NCBI GenBank assembly: GCA_034670025.1
Contig: JAXMOE010000004.1
Coordinates: 208,448-272,447 of the forward strand
DNA: 64,000 nucleotides
From: PGYR01 sp034670025
Lineage (GTDB): Bacteria > Bacteroidota > Ignavibacteria > Kapaibacteriales > UBA2268
Direction: 5' to 3'
The notes beneath the pieces were generated by a model. That model searched no databases, was not told where the DNA came from, and worked only from the letters and a program-made list of their open reading frames with translations. Every line of letters starts with the position of its first letter. Position 1 is the first letter of the stretch. Shown here piece after piece: positions 37,848-46,441 of the stretch. Made by a program: the position numbers and the translations under genes.

Positions 37848-39684
37848 TATTGATTTTAACAACCACTTACTCAGTGACGAAGCTGAGAAAGGCGGACTAA
37901 GAAAAAGATCTGATATAGATGAAAAATACACTTGGAACCTGCTCGATATATACAAATCTGAAGAAGATTGGGAAGCAGACTACAAAGGTATAGCATCGAG
38001 TATAGAACAATATAAAAAATACGAGGGGAAGATAGGCGAATCTTCCTCTTCGCTTTTGAGCTTACTAAAGTTCGACGAAGAAGTCGGCACTAAGTACGAC
38101 CGCCTACACCTCTACTCATTCCTGTCGAAAGATTTGGATTTGGCTAACACCAAGTACCAATCTATGTCTGGGCGATTGCAAACACTCGGAGTGAAGCTAA
38201 GTAGTGCCACTGCATTTATCAGACCAGAGCTAATAGCTATCGGTCACGATAAGATAAAGCAGTATATGAGTGAGTCGGAAGAGCTAAAAACTTACGAGCA
38301 TTACTTCAACAATATGTTCCGTACTGCAGAGCACTCACTTGACAAAGAGAAGGAAGAAATTCTATCTCAGACAATCCAGATGAGACACAACCCGTACCAA
38401 ACATTCAGCTATTTCAAGAATGCGGATATCAAATATCCAACTACTACTAATAGCGATGGCGAGGAAGTACAGATAAGCGAAGGGCGATATTACTCTGCCC
38501 TATTCGACAAAGACAGAAGCTACAGAGAGCGAGTTTACAAGGGGTATTACAGCCCTATCATAGAGCACAGAAACACAATCGGCTCCCTATTCAATGGGAA
38601 CATTCAAGCTCAGATATTTGGTAGCAGAGTAAGAAAATACAAATCAACCAGAGAAGCAGCACTAAAGCCAAACAATATACCTTTGGAAGTATATGACAAC
38701 TTGGTGAACGCTGTCAATGACAACTTACAGCCGCTACACAGATGGGCTGCAATTAAGAAAAAGCAACTCGGAGTTGACAAGCTACACCCTTACGATAGTT
38801 ACGTATCTATCTTCGAATCTGACGACAGAAAGTATAGCTATGACGAAGGTGTGGACATTACTCGCAAATCGTTAGAAGTATTAGGTGATGAGTATCTGGA
38901 AGCACTTGACAAGGCATTCGACAATCGCTGGATTGATGTATATGAAACCAAAGGCAAGCGTGGCGGCGCATACTCGTCGGGTACGAGCTATGGCGTGCAT
39001 CCTTATGTATTGCTCAACTGGAATGACCAGATGAACGACGTATCAACTCTGACCCACGAAATGGGACACAATATGCACTCCTATTTCACTGAGCAAACGC
39101 AGCCGTATGTTTATGCTGATTATCCGATTTTCTTAGCGGAAGTAGCTTCCATAACCAACGAAGCCCTGCTTATGGAATATCTGATAGCAAACTCTAAAAC
39201 GAAATTAGAGAAGCTGAACCTAATTCAGATGTACCTGAACAAGATTGTAACTACCTTCTACAGACAAACAAGATTTGCTGAGTATGAGCAATTGGTGCAC
39301 GAAAAAACTGAAGCAGGTGAATCGCTAACTCCTGATGACCTGTGTAAGCTCTACTCCGATATGTATCAGAAGTATTGGGGACCAGATATGGAAGTAGATG
39401 AAGAGGAGTCATACACTTGGGCAAGAGTGCCGCACTTCTACTATGGATTCTATGTTTACCAATACGCAACTGGTCTGGCTGCAGCCGAGCTGGTAGCCAA
39501 GAACGTAAAAGAGAAAGTCAAAGAAGGCGTGGATATGCTAATGCAATTTCTGAAAGCTGGAAAGTCTAAATACGCGATAGATGTGCTGAAAGATGCAGGC
39601 GTAGATATGACCAAGCCAGAGCCAGTAAATGCAGTAATCGACACTATGAACAGACTATTAGACGAGTTAGAAGCAGAGTTGTAA
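37837..39684 (+). CDS. pepF: Oligoendopeptidase F (M3 family)
   Basis: A 615-residue cytoplasmic zinc metallopeptidase that cuts short peptides. The active site is HEMGH at 407-411 with the third ligand E435 in FLAEVAS, in the context THEMGHNMHSYF. The N-terminal helical half (WNLLDIYKSEEDW) and the C-terminal FYYGFYVYQYATGLAAAE region fit PepF/M3B. AAGGAAGGC precedes the ATG at 37837. It overlaps the mscS end and is followed by a terminator. Confidence 0.95.
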   Translation: MNHNIDFNNHLLSDEAEKGGLRKRSDIDEKYTWNLLDIYKSEEDWEADYKGIASSIEQYKKYEGKIGESSSSLLSLLKFDEEVGTKYDRLHLYSFLSKDLDLANTKYQSMSGRLQTLGVKLSSATAFIRPELIAIGHDKIKQYMSESEELKTYEHYFNNMFRTAEHSLDKEKEEILSQTIQMRHNPYQTFSYFKNADIKYPTTTNSDGEEVQISEGRYYSALFDKDRSYRERVYKGYYSPIIEHRNTIGSLFNGNIQAQIFGSRVRKYKSTREAALKPNNIPLEVYDNLVNAVNDNLQPLHRWAAIKKKQLGVDKLHPYDSYVSIFESDDRKYSYDEGVDITRKSLEVLGDEYLEALDKAFDNRWIDVYETKGKRGGAYSSGTSYGVHPYVLLNWNDQMNDVSTLTHEMGHNMHSYFTEQTQPYVYADYPIFLAEVASITNEALLMEYLIANSKTKLEKLNLIQMYLNKIVTTFYRQTRFAEYEQLVHEKTEAGESLTPDDLCKLYSDMYQKYWGPDMEVDEEESYTWARVPHFYYGFYVYQYATGLAAAELVAKNVKEKVKEGVDMLMQFLKAGKSKYAIDVLKDAGVDMTKPEPVNAVIDTMNRLLDELEAEL

Positions 39685-39694
39685 TACATATATT

Positions 39695-39725
39695 CCCCTC
39701 TTTCATAAAAGAGGGGATTTTTTAT
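39695..39725 (+). terminator. Rho-independent terminator after pepF
   Basis: Stem CCCCTCTTT (39695-39703) and AAAGAGGGG (39708-39716), loop CATA, followed by a run of T. It closes the mscS-pepF unit 10 nt after the stop. Confidence 0.92.
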
Positions 39726-39875
39726 CAATTAATGTATTCTACCGATAGAGCATGCCCAATCTGAAACGTGCCAGATTATGCATTTGCGAGAGTACTAAAT
39801 ATAGAGAGTCTCTGCTATTTACCTTCATATCCTCCGCTATTAACATAAAACTTATTGCCGAGACCATAAAAATAT

Positions 39876-40754
39876 ATGAAAGAAAACCCTATACATATCA
39901 AATTCCAAAATCGTCAGAATCCAAAGTCTGAATTTGATGTAATAAGATTAGAAGAATTACTTAAAAGAAAAGATTTACATAATTCTCCTTTTCAACTTCA
40001 TTTAGTTGAATTTTATATGATAATATTAATCGAAAAAGGTCAAGGGAATCATACAATTGATTTCACAGACTATTCCTATGAAAAAGGAACTTTACTAACA
40101 ATAAGAAAAGATCAATTACATAGATTTCACATTAATAATTTTTCTTCAGGATCAATTCTACTTTTTACCGACGAATTCTTGGTAAGTTATCTCGAAAAAC
40201 TAGAGTCATTGAAGTCATTGCAATTGTTCAACGAATTTTTGGGCGTTCCAAAAATACAGTTGCTCAATGCGGAACAAAAAGAGATTTCAAATATTATCAA
40301 TCGAATAACAAAAGAATACGTCAATGTAAATGATGACTATTCAATGGGAATTATTCGGAGTGAGCTACATATACTTATTGCCAAATTATATCGAATAAAG
40401 TCCAATAATAATCAGATAATTTACAATCGTAGATATCTAAGTGAGTTTATTAATTTTCAAAATCTAGTAGAACAGCAGATCACCAAATATTCTAAAGTTA
40501 AAGATTATGCCAAAATAATTGGTATAAGTACCAAAACATTAAATACAATTACAAAAGCCATAGTAAACAAATCCGCCAAGGATTTTATTGATGATATTTA
40601 TACGAAACAAATCAAACGCCTGCTAATTAACACTGAGCTATCTATAAAAGAGATTGCTTTCGTTTCTGGATTCGAAGAAAACACTAATTTCTACAAATAT
40701 TTCAAAAGACAAACGCAAACAACTCCAGAACAATTCAGAAACAGCACTCGCTAA
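39876..40754 (+). CDS. AraC-family transcriptional regulator
   Basis: A 292-residue regulator. The N-terminal cupin-like sensing domain (about 20-170) contains LIEKGQGNHTIDFTDYSYEK and GTLLTIRKDQLHRFHI. The C-terminal AraC domain (about 190-290) has both helix-turn-helix units; the second reads SIKEIAFVSGFEENTNFYKY followed by FKRQTQTTPEQFR. It is AT-rich, with many AAA and ATT codons compared with pepF upstream. The likely target is the SnoaL-like lipoprotein gene 102 nt downstream. Effector unknown. Confidence 0.9.
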   Translation: MKENPIHIKFQNRQNPKSEFDVIRLEELLKRKDLHNSPFQLHLVEFYMIILIEKGQGNHTIDFTDYSYEKGTLLTIRKDQLHRFHINNFSSGSILLFTDEFLVSYLEKLESLKSLQLFNEFLGVPKIQLLNAEQKEISNIINRITKEYVNVNDDYSMGIIRSELHILIAKLYRIKSNNNQIIYNRRYLSEFINFQNLVEQQITKYSKVKDYAKIIGISTKTLNTITKAIVNKSAKDFIDDIYTKQIKRLLINTELSIKEIAFVSGFEENTNFYKYFKRQTQTTPEQFRNSTR

Positions 40755-40856
40755 CTTTCCCATTTTTACAGTCTAAATACTTTTTTTTATATCTAGTAAA
40801 ACTCAAATCATCTGCATTTTTGTATACAATTTTATCAACTAAAATAATATAAAAAG

Positions 40857-41717
40857 ATGAAGACAATATCTAAACTCAGTTTACTAGCATTTGTGATTGT
40901 TCTATTCAGCTGCAATTCAAACAATAAATCATATTCAAAATCTAAAAGGGGAGTAAAAATGGAATTAACAAACAAAGAAAAAGCAGTAGCTTTAATCGAA
41001 AGTCTCGAAACAGGTGCACAAGAACCAATTGGTTACATCAATTCAGACAAATACATCCAACATAATTTAGCTGTTGGTGATGGACTAGAAGGCTTTGGCA
41101 AAGTTGTGTCAAATGCTCCCAAAGGGGGATTCAAAGCTGAAGTGGTAAGAGCATTTCAAGATGATGAATACGTATTTCTACATGTTAAGTATGATTTTTT
41201 CGGTCCAAAAGCTGCGATTGATATTTTTCGATTTGAGGAAGGAAAGATTGTTGAGCATTGGGATAACCTTACAGAAATCACTCCATCAAATCCGAGTGGA
41301 AGAACCCAATTTGACGGTGAAACCAAAATCGTAGATTTAGATAAGACTCAAAACAACAAAACATTGGTAAAAGAATTTGTAAATGATTTTTTGATGAATG
41401 GTAAAACAGACAAAATAACAGACTACATTAACCCTGAAAAATACATTCAACATAACCCTCAAATTGCTGACGGATTAGGTGCTGCACTAAAATATTTTGA
41501 AGAAAATGGTTTGGTTTTGCAATATGAAAAAGTTCATAAAGTATTAGGAGAAGGCAATTTTGTATTGACAATAAGTGAAGGTAAATTTGGAAAAGGAGAC
41601 CATGTGGCATATTACGATTTATGGAGATTAGAGAACGGTAAAATCGTTGAACATTGGGATGTAATACAAAATATCCCTCCTAAATCAGAATGGAAAAATC
41701 AAAACGGAAAATTCTAA
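40857..41717 (+). CDS. Lipoprotein with two SnoaL/NTF2-like domains
   Basis: A 286-residue protein. The N-terminus is a lipoprotein signal (lipobox LFSC, Cys at 19). Two NTF2/SnoaL-like domains follow, about residues 45-150 and 165-280. They are clearly internal duplicates: DKYIQHN...FRFEEGKIVEHWDNL in the first and EKYIQHN...WRLENGKIVEHWDVI in the second. These folds act as small-molecule isomerases, hydrolases or binding pockets; no activity can be assigned. An internal ATG at residue 35 (nt 40959) has AGGGGAG upstream and would give a cytoplasmic form without the lipoprotein signal. It follows the AraC regulator and precedes hairpin-array copy B. Confidence 0.85.
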   Translation: MKTISKLSLLAFVIVLFSCNSNNKSYSKSKRGVKMELTNKEKAVALIESLETGAQEPIGYINSDKYIQHNLAVGDGLEGFGKVVSNAPKGGFKAEVVRAFQDDEYVFLHVKYDFFGPKAAIDIFRFEEGKIVEHWDNLTEITPSNPSGRTQFDGETKIVDLDKTQNNKTLVKEFVNDFLMNGKTDKITDYINPEKYIQHNPQIADGLGAALKYFEENGLVLQYEKVHKVLGEGNFVLTISEGKFGKGDHVAYYDLWRLENGKIVEHWDVIQNIPPKSEWKNQNGKF

Positions 41718-41740
41718 GTAGCAAGACGTTAATCATTAGA

Positions 41741-41930
41741 AGTCAAGCTATAAGCTTGACTGACGGAGGTGGATTCCGATGAAATCGGAAGACGGAGGTG
41801 GACGAAAGAGTCATTGCGAAACGAAGTGCGGCAATCTCAAATGAGACAGCCACGTCCTTACAGTCATCGCTGTGACATTTTATCCTCCTCAGTCAGAACA
41901 AGTTCTGACAGCTCCTCCAGAGGAGCATAA
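41741..41930 (-). repeat. Hairpin-array repeat, copy B
   Basis: The 464-nt gap 41718-42181 has no gene. Its first part is the reverse-complement relative of copy A. The inverted repeats are 41741-41761 (AGTCAAGCT/AGCTTGACT), 41774-41790 (TTCCGAT/ATCGGAA), 41892-41909 (GTCAGAAC/GTTCTGAC) and 41911-41926 (GCTCCTC/GAGGAGC). The conserved core lies at about 41811-41877. Outside the stems the two copies match closely, but the stems themselves differ in sequence while staying complementary. The rest of the gap holds a terminator (41979-42020) and about 160 nt of AT-rich sequence in which I see nothing definite. Confidence 0.85.
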
Positions 41931-41978
41931 TTTGCAACTCACCTTAGTGGTTTGTTATCCGTTGGATATTAATACAAG

Positions 41979-42020
41979 CAGCCGAAGTAGAACTAAGTGT
42001 TCTTTTCGGCTGTTTTTTTT
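41979..42020 (+). terminator. Rho-independent terminator
   Basis: Outer stem CAGCCGAA (41979-41986) pairs with TTCGGCTG (42005-42012), with an inner AGAAC/GTTCT pairing, followed by eight T. It probably ends transcription from the AraC/SnoaL unit after read-through of copy B. Confidence 0.88.
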
Positions 42021-42181
42021 GTTATGATTTGATTGCTTGTAATTTACTAAAGGAGCTTTCCAGTAAGTATTTCTTCAAAAAAGTCAATTAACAAGTAACA
42101 TAACAATCAAAAACTCGTTTTTCAATACATCTCTGATATTTCTTAAGTTATATCAATCTACCCTGAAACAAAGGCAACTAC

Positions 42182-43114
42182 ATGAAAACATTGAGTACTG
42201 TATTATTAACACTTTTCATAATTAGCAATTCTTTTGGACAAAATATTGAAAAGATTTACCTCAATGAGAATGATGGAACAACGAACCGCTATTTGGCAGT
42301 TTTGCCTCAGGAAGCACCCTATCAGGGATATATGTTTCTTATACCAAGTTTCTATGAATCGCCCGAGCACGTTATGGAACAAACTGACTTAGCTATTCTA
42401 GCTGCTAAGCAAGGTTTACTAACAATAATACCGACATTCAAAACAGGGTTAGCATCGTTTGGAATAGATAGCTTGACTCAACTTTCCTTCAAAGAAATAT
42501 TAGATGATGTACATGAAAGATACAATCTGAAAAACTTAAGTTTCTATCTCGGAGGTTTTTCAATCGGTGGAAGCTGTGCTGTAAAGTATGCGGAAGATGC
42601 CGTTAAAAACAGCTACGAGTATCAGCCTGATGCAATATTTGTAGTTGACCCTCCACTCGACTTTATCAGATTTTACAACTCCATGAAACGTACTATAAGG
42701 ATTGCTCCAGATTCCAAGCTTGCAAAAGAAAATGTTTATTTTACTGAAAGAATAGAAACTGAAATGCAGGGAACTCCGACCACTGCCTACGATACCTACA
42801 TTGAGAAATCTCCTTATTGCTTTTCCGACACTAACCAAACAGCAATAAAGCACATAGCCAATATCCCAATCCGTTACTATACTGAACCAGAATTACTTTG
42901 GAAAATGAAAGACTTCGGTAGTGCCGACTATTCTGACATTAACGCAATAGACGGCTCGTGCGTGATAAATGAATTAGTGCAATTGGGCAACAAGAATGCA
43001 GAATTGATACTAACTAAAGACAAAGGATACCGAAGACCAAACCACAGAAAACAACCTCACTCATGGAGCATTATCGATGATCAGGAATTACTTCAGTGGT
43101 TACAGAGCTTTTAA
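42182..43114 (+). CDS. Exported alpha/beta-hydrolase-like protein
   Basis: A 310-residue protein with signal peptide KTLSTVLLTLFIISNSFGQ. The nucleophile elbow is GGFSIGGSC with Ser127, and a histidine near the C-terminus (H293 in KQPHSWSI) is a candidate catalytic base. The acid cannot be fixed by eye. The strand before the elbow (NLSFYLGG) and the oxyanion-region YMFLIPSFYESP fit an alpha/beta hydrolase. It may be an esterase or peptidase acting in the periplasm. It stands alone after the terminator at 42020. Confidence 0.75.
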   Translation: MKTLSTVLLTLFIISNSFGQNIEKIYLNENDGTTNRYLAVLPQEAPYQGYMFLIPSFYESPEHVMEQTDLAILAAKQGLLTIIPTFKTGLASFGIDSLTQLSFKEILDDVHERYNLKNLSFYLGGFSIGGSCAVKYAEDAVKNSYEYQPDAIFVVDPPLDFIRFYNSMKRTIRIAPDSKLAKENVYFTERIETEMQGTPTTAYDTYIEKSPYCFSDTNQTAIKHIANIPIRYYTEPELLWKMKDFGSADYSDINAIDGSCVINELVQLGNKNAELILTKDKGYRRPNHRKQPHSWSIIDDQELLQWLQSF

Positions 43115-43246
43115 ATAAAAAGAATTGATTGTTTGATATTTGGTGGTTGGGTTGGGTATTGGTATATTGTGGTTGTTAACTATTAGAGATGTGATAGATT
43201 TTTTGAGTTGAAATATAAAAACGTTACAAACCATTATCAGAAATTA

Positions 43247-44026
43247 ATGATTAGAAAAATCACTTTTATTTTAATTGCATTTATAAGCTTGACTATATAT
43301 GGTCAAAATGCAAATGAAATTAATGAACAGTCAAAAACATTCATTCAAACTCAAGAGTTTGACAAAGCTGCGCCCTTGTTAAAGCAAGCTGCTGATTCTG
43401 GCATTGCAGAAGCTCAATATAATTTAGGAGTTACTCTTGAATATGGTTATGGAGTTGAAAAAAATATTGATTCTGCTTTTTATTGGTATTTAAAATCAGC
43501 TGACCAAGGATGGAATGACGGTTTATATAAAATGATGATGGCACACGCTGAGGGAGTTGGTGTATCACAAAGCAACAAAAAAGCATTTGAATATGCCTTG
43601 GCATGCGCTTCAAACAATGATATAACATGCATGTTCAATGTTGTTGGGGCTTATCAAGATGGACTTGGTACAGAGAAGGACTTGGATAAAATGCTCGAAT
43701 GGGCAATTAAGATTGGAAAGCTTGAGACTCCTGAAAACTTAATGAAAAGTGGAAAAATCACATCTGCCAGACTCAATTTAGCTTACATGTATAGAGATGG
43801 TAGAAATGTCGAGAAGAACTTAAAAGAAAGCTATACTTGGTTTCTAATTTACAACGAATCAAAACGAGATTTCTCAATCCTAAAACAGCAGTCTGTTATA
43901 AAAGAAATTCAAGAATTAGAGAAAAACTTAACAGTTGACCAAAAAGAAAAAGCTAAAACGAAAGCAGAGTCATTACTTAAAAGACAATTAACTAATTTAG
44001 AGAAACTATATGAAACAAGTAGATAA
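43247..44026 (+). CDS. Exported Sel1-repeat protein
   Basis: A 259-residue protein starting at the ATG at 43247 (MIRKITFILIAFISLTIYGQ, a signal peptide) rather than at the TTG at 43208. Sel1-like repeats are visible: AEAQYNLGVTLEYGYGVEKN, AFYWYLKSADQGWNDGLYKM, and ARLNLAYMYRDGRNVEKN. These alpha-alpha repeats mediate protein contacts, often in signalling or stress. No enzymatic motif. It overlaps the next frame slightly upstream of that gene's preferred ATG, so the two probably form an operon. Confidence 0.85.
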   Translation: MIRKITFILIAFISLTIYGQNANEINEQSKTFIQTQEFDKAAPLLKQAADSGIAEAQYNLGVTLEYGYGVEKNIDSAFYWYLKSADQGWNDGLYKMMMAHAEGVGVSQSNKKAFEYALACASNNDITCMFNVVGAYQDGLGTEKDLDKMLEWAIKIGKLETPENLMKSGKITSARLNLAYMYRDGRNVEKNLKESYTWFLIYNESKRDFSILKQQSVIKEIQELEKNLTVDQKEKAKTKAESLLKRQLTNLEKLYETSR

Positions 44027-44060
44027 AAGGCCTTATGTGACTATATATAATAACCAGGTT

Positions 44061-44630
44061 ATGAAGAAATTTTTGATTATTGTTGCTGTTATTTTTGGGA
44101 TGAACAACATTAATGCACAAGAGATACAAACAATAGAAGCTGAAGGTAATTTAGAATCTCCAAACCCTTGTGATTGTGTTGAACTATCTGAAGTAACTAA
44201 TGAGCATAATCCTGCCGATATATTGACAGGTATGGGGAAATGTATTGAATTGAAAGACTTCGAAAAGGCAGCAAAGCTATTTGCTATTTCAGGAGTGTAT
44301 GGTACTTATGACACTTATCGAGTAAAAGACAAGAGTGCACATCAAGCACTATTAGTTCTACAGCAAAATATTTTTATGAACGTAGATGAGGACGACAAGA
44401 ACTCTTTACTTAACAGTCTAAAGAAAACTTTAGAGAAGGGTTCTGATGAGTTAAACGATGTTTGCCAGGCTATTAAAGAAATAGGAGTACCTGCTTATCA
44501 CCCCAGATATATGATTCAGCATGGGATTAAGGCTTTTATGGATAATAAAGGTGATGGATTAGTAGAGGAGTTTGATGAAGAAGAATCATTGGAATTAGCT
44601 TTAACAAACTATTTACATTGTGGAGAATAA
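44061..44630 (+). CDS. Exported protein of unknown function
   Basis: A 189-residue protein starting at ATG 44061 with signal peptide KKFLIIVAVIFGMNNINAQ; an in-frame upstream ATG at 44010 would bury the signal and overlap the Sel1 gene. The mature part has a CDC motif (NPCDCVELSE) and two further cysteines (GKCIEL and DVCQAI) plus a final LHCGE, so disulfides or metal binding are possible. Two long helices rich in K, E and L follow. I do not recognise the family. It lies 34 nt after the Sel1-repeat gene. Confidence 0.7.
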   Translation: MKKFLIIVAVIFGMNNINAQEIQTIEAEGNLESPNPCDCVELSEVTNEHNPADILTGMGKCIELKDFEKAAKLFAISGVYGTYDTYRVKDKSAHQALLVLQQNIFMNVDEDDKNSLLNSLKKTLEKGSDELNDVCQAIKEIGVPAYHPRYMIQHGIKAFMDNKGDGLVEEFDEEESLELALTNYLHCGE

Positions 44631-44661
44631 TAAGTCTTCTTAAAACAAAGGATATAAATGG

Positions 44662-45285
44662 TTAAAACAACCCCTTAACCCGGTTCTCATACTTAACTAA
44701 AAAGCTATTGCGATGGATAGGGCATTTGCCGTGCTTGTCTATCGCGGCGAAGTGTTTTTTGCTACCATAGCCCTTGTGGGTATCGAATCCATATTGGGGG
44801 AACTCTGTGTGGTAGTCTATCATCATTCTGTCCCTTGTCACTTTTGCTATTATCGATGCGGCAGCAATAGACATTGACTTCTGGTCACCTTTGACTATTG
44901 GTTGGTAGTTGGTGTATTTTAGCGATTTGAATCTGTTGCCATCTATGAGCAGGAAGTCGGGCTTACTTTTCAGCTCGTCGGCAGCTAACTCCATCGCCAT
45001 ATAAGTAGCGTTCAGTATATTAATCTCGTCTATCTTCTTGTGGTCAACTACCCCCACTCCGTAGGAAATATCATCACTATTCGTAATAATATCAAACAGC
45101 TCATTTTTCACCTTGTCCGATAGCTTTTTGGAGTCATTGAGTTGTGGTATATCGAATTGATTGCGGAACACAACTGCGACAGCTACCACTGGCCCTGCTA
45201 GTGGCCCTCGCCCTGCCTCGTCTATCCCAGCTATGCAAGCATAATCTCGGTGGGCGTTCTCATATTCAAAATTGGGGATTGCCAT
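44662..45285 (-). CDS. rnhB: Ribonuclease HII
   Basis: Cleaves RNA of RNA-DNA hybrids and single ribonucleotides in DNA. The 207-residue protein shows the DEDD residues in AGIDEAGRGPLAGPVV (D and E), LLIDGNRFK and SIAAASIIAKVTRDRMM, with HKGYGSKKH near the end. Length fits bacterial RNase HII. The ATG lies directly at the folE stop (no gap), so it is the last gene of the queD-folE-rnhB unit. Confidence 0.95.
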   Translation of the reverse strand: MAIPNFEYENAHRDYACIAGIDEAGRGPLAGPVVAVAVVFRNQFDIPQLNDSKKLSDKVKNELFDIITNSDDISYGVGVVDHKKIDEINILNATYMAMELAADELKSKPDFLLIDGNRFKSLKYTNYQPIVKGDQKSMSIAAASIIAKVTRDRMMIDYHTEFPQYGFDTHKGYGSKKHFAAIDKHGKCPIHRNSFLVKYENRVKGLF

Positions 45286-45918
45286 CTACCCTATCAAACG
45301 CATAAATTCTTGACGCAAATTCATATCAGATAGCAACCTACCCCTAACTACCGAAGTCACCATTTCCGAGTGGCTTTCGTCAGCAGACACACCACGAGCA
45401 ATCATACAATAATGCCTTGCATTAATCACTACTCCCAGTGCTTTTGGCTTTAGCAAATCTTCCAGAAAGTCAGCAATCTGTTCGCCGAGCTCTTCTTGTA
45501 TCTGGGCTCTTCGGGCAAAGTGTTCCGTCACCCTTGTCAGCTTCGACAGCCCAATTACCTTATCATTTGGGATATAACCAATAGCTGCATAGCCGGAAAT
45601 CGGCTGCCAGTGGTGCGAACAAAGCGACATCACTTTTATTCCTTTCGAGATTACTAACTCATTTACCTTCGACCTATTTGGGAATACTGTAAGCTTAGGC
45701 GGCTCGTTGAATCTTCCTTTCAGAAGCTCATCCACATACATTTTCGCCATTCTCCTCGGAGTATCAGCTGAGTTCGGGTCATTCGAATCAATTTTCAATA
45801 TTCCCTGTATCTCCGTAAACTTCTGCTCTAACTCCGCCCTCATTCTATCTAACTCTTCAGTTGTTTGAGGTGCGTTGCCATTTGCGTCAAAAGCATTTTC
45901 TAATCTGATATCACTCAT
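45286..45918 (-). CDS. folE: GTP cyclohydrolase I
   Basis: Converts GTP to dihydroneopterin triphosphate, the entry to folate, pterin and queuosine synthesis. The 210-residue protein has the zinc ligands in LCSHHWQPISGYAAIGY (Cys and His) and INARHYCMIARG (second Cys), plus VIGLSKLTR and QIQEELGEQIADFL. It sits between a PTPS/QueD homologue (2 nt gap) and rnhB, so its product may be passed to that enzyme. Confidence 0.94.
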   Translation of the reverse strand: MSDIRLENAFDANGNAPQTTEELDRMRAELEQKFTEIQGILKIDSNDPNSADTPRRMAKMYVDELLKGRFNEPPKLTVFPNRSKVNELVISKGIKVMSLCSHHWQPISGYAAIGYIPNDKVIGLSKLTRVTEHFARRAQIQEELGEQIADFLEDLLKPKALGVVINARHYCMIARGVSADESHSEMVTSVVRGRLLSDMNLRQEFMRLIG

Positions 45919-45920
45919 AA

Positions 45921-46352
45921 TTACCCAAACCTTTTTACATCAATATCACATCCATAATATTCCACCCAAGAGTCCGGAGTTTCATTCAACTTTAGCTTAT
46001 ATAGCTTACCGTTAGTGATTTCTGGCTCTAATATTCTCCATATCAACACTGCAATATTCTCGACAGTGGGTATCACTCCCTGCAGAAAATCCACATCCAT
46101 ATTCAGATGTTTGTGATCCAAACGAGAAACTACTTTCTCTTTCAATATCATTTTCAATTTCTTCAAATCAATAACATAGCCCGTTTCTGGATCTGGTTCA
46201 CCTTTTACAGTAACTTCTAAGACATAGTTGTGCCCGTGACCATTGGGGTTGTTGCACTTGTCGAATACATCTTGGTTTTTATCAAAATCCCATTCTGGGT
46301 TAAATAACCTATGGGAAGCACTAAATTCCACTCTTTTTGTAATTTCTAACAT
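45921..46352 (-). CDS. queD: 6-pyruvoyl-tetrahydropterin synthase / QueD family
   Basis: A 143-residue enzyme acting on dihydroneopterin triphosphate. Zinc ligands are the His in FSASHRLF and the two in NGHGHNYVLEV; the catalytic Cys is in DKCNNPNGHGHNY. LDHKHLN and PTVENIAVLIW complete the signature. The insertion between the first His and the Cys resembles eukaryotic-type PTPS as well as QueD. Clustering with folE supports either queuosine or tetrahydropterin synthesis; the gene symbol is tentative. Its promoter region is shared with the divergent lipoprotein gene. Confidence 0.87.
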   Translation of the reverse strand: MLEITKRVEFSASHRLFNPEWDFDKNQDVFDKCNNPNGHGHNYVLEVTVKGEPDPETGYVIDLKKLKMILKEKVVSRLDHKHLNMDVDFLQGVIPTVENIAVLIWRILEPEITNGKLYKLKLNETPDSWVEYYGCDIDVKRFG

Positions 46353-46397
46353 TTATAACCTTCTTCGTTTTTTCAAGTATTACGGATATAGAATATT

Positions 46398-46405
46398 TAT
46401 ATTTG
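46398..46405 (+). promoter_or_regulatory. Candidate -7 element upstream of the LolB-like gene
   Basis: TATATTTG fits TAnnTTTG and lies 36 nt before the ATG at 46442. A matching element on the opposite strand (TAACTTTG, 46436-46429) could serve queD. No clear -33 box for either. Confidence 0.35.
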
Positions 46406-46441
46406 TAAATTAGATAGTATCAATAAAACAAAGTTACAAAA

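Noticed and set aside
39726..39875. tRNA or small RNA gene in the gap before the AraC gene
   Set aside because: No cloverleaf, CCA end or terminator-like structure could be found.
44656..44682. Terminator between the unknown secreted protein gene and rnhB
   Set aside because: GGTTAA/TTAACC can pair, but the stem is short, overlaps the rnhB end and has no T tract.
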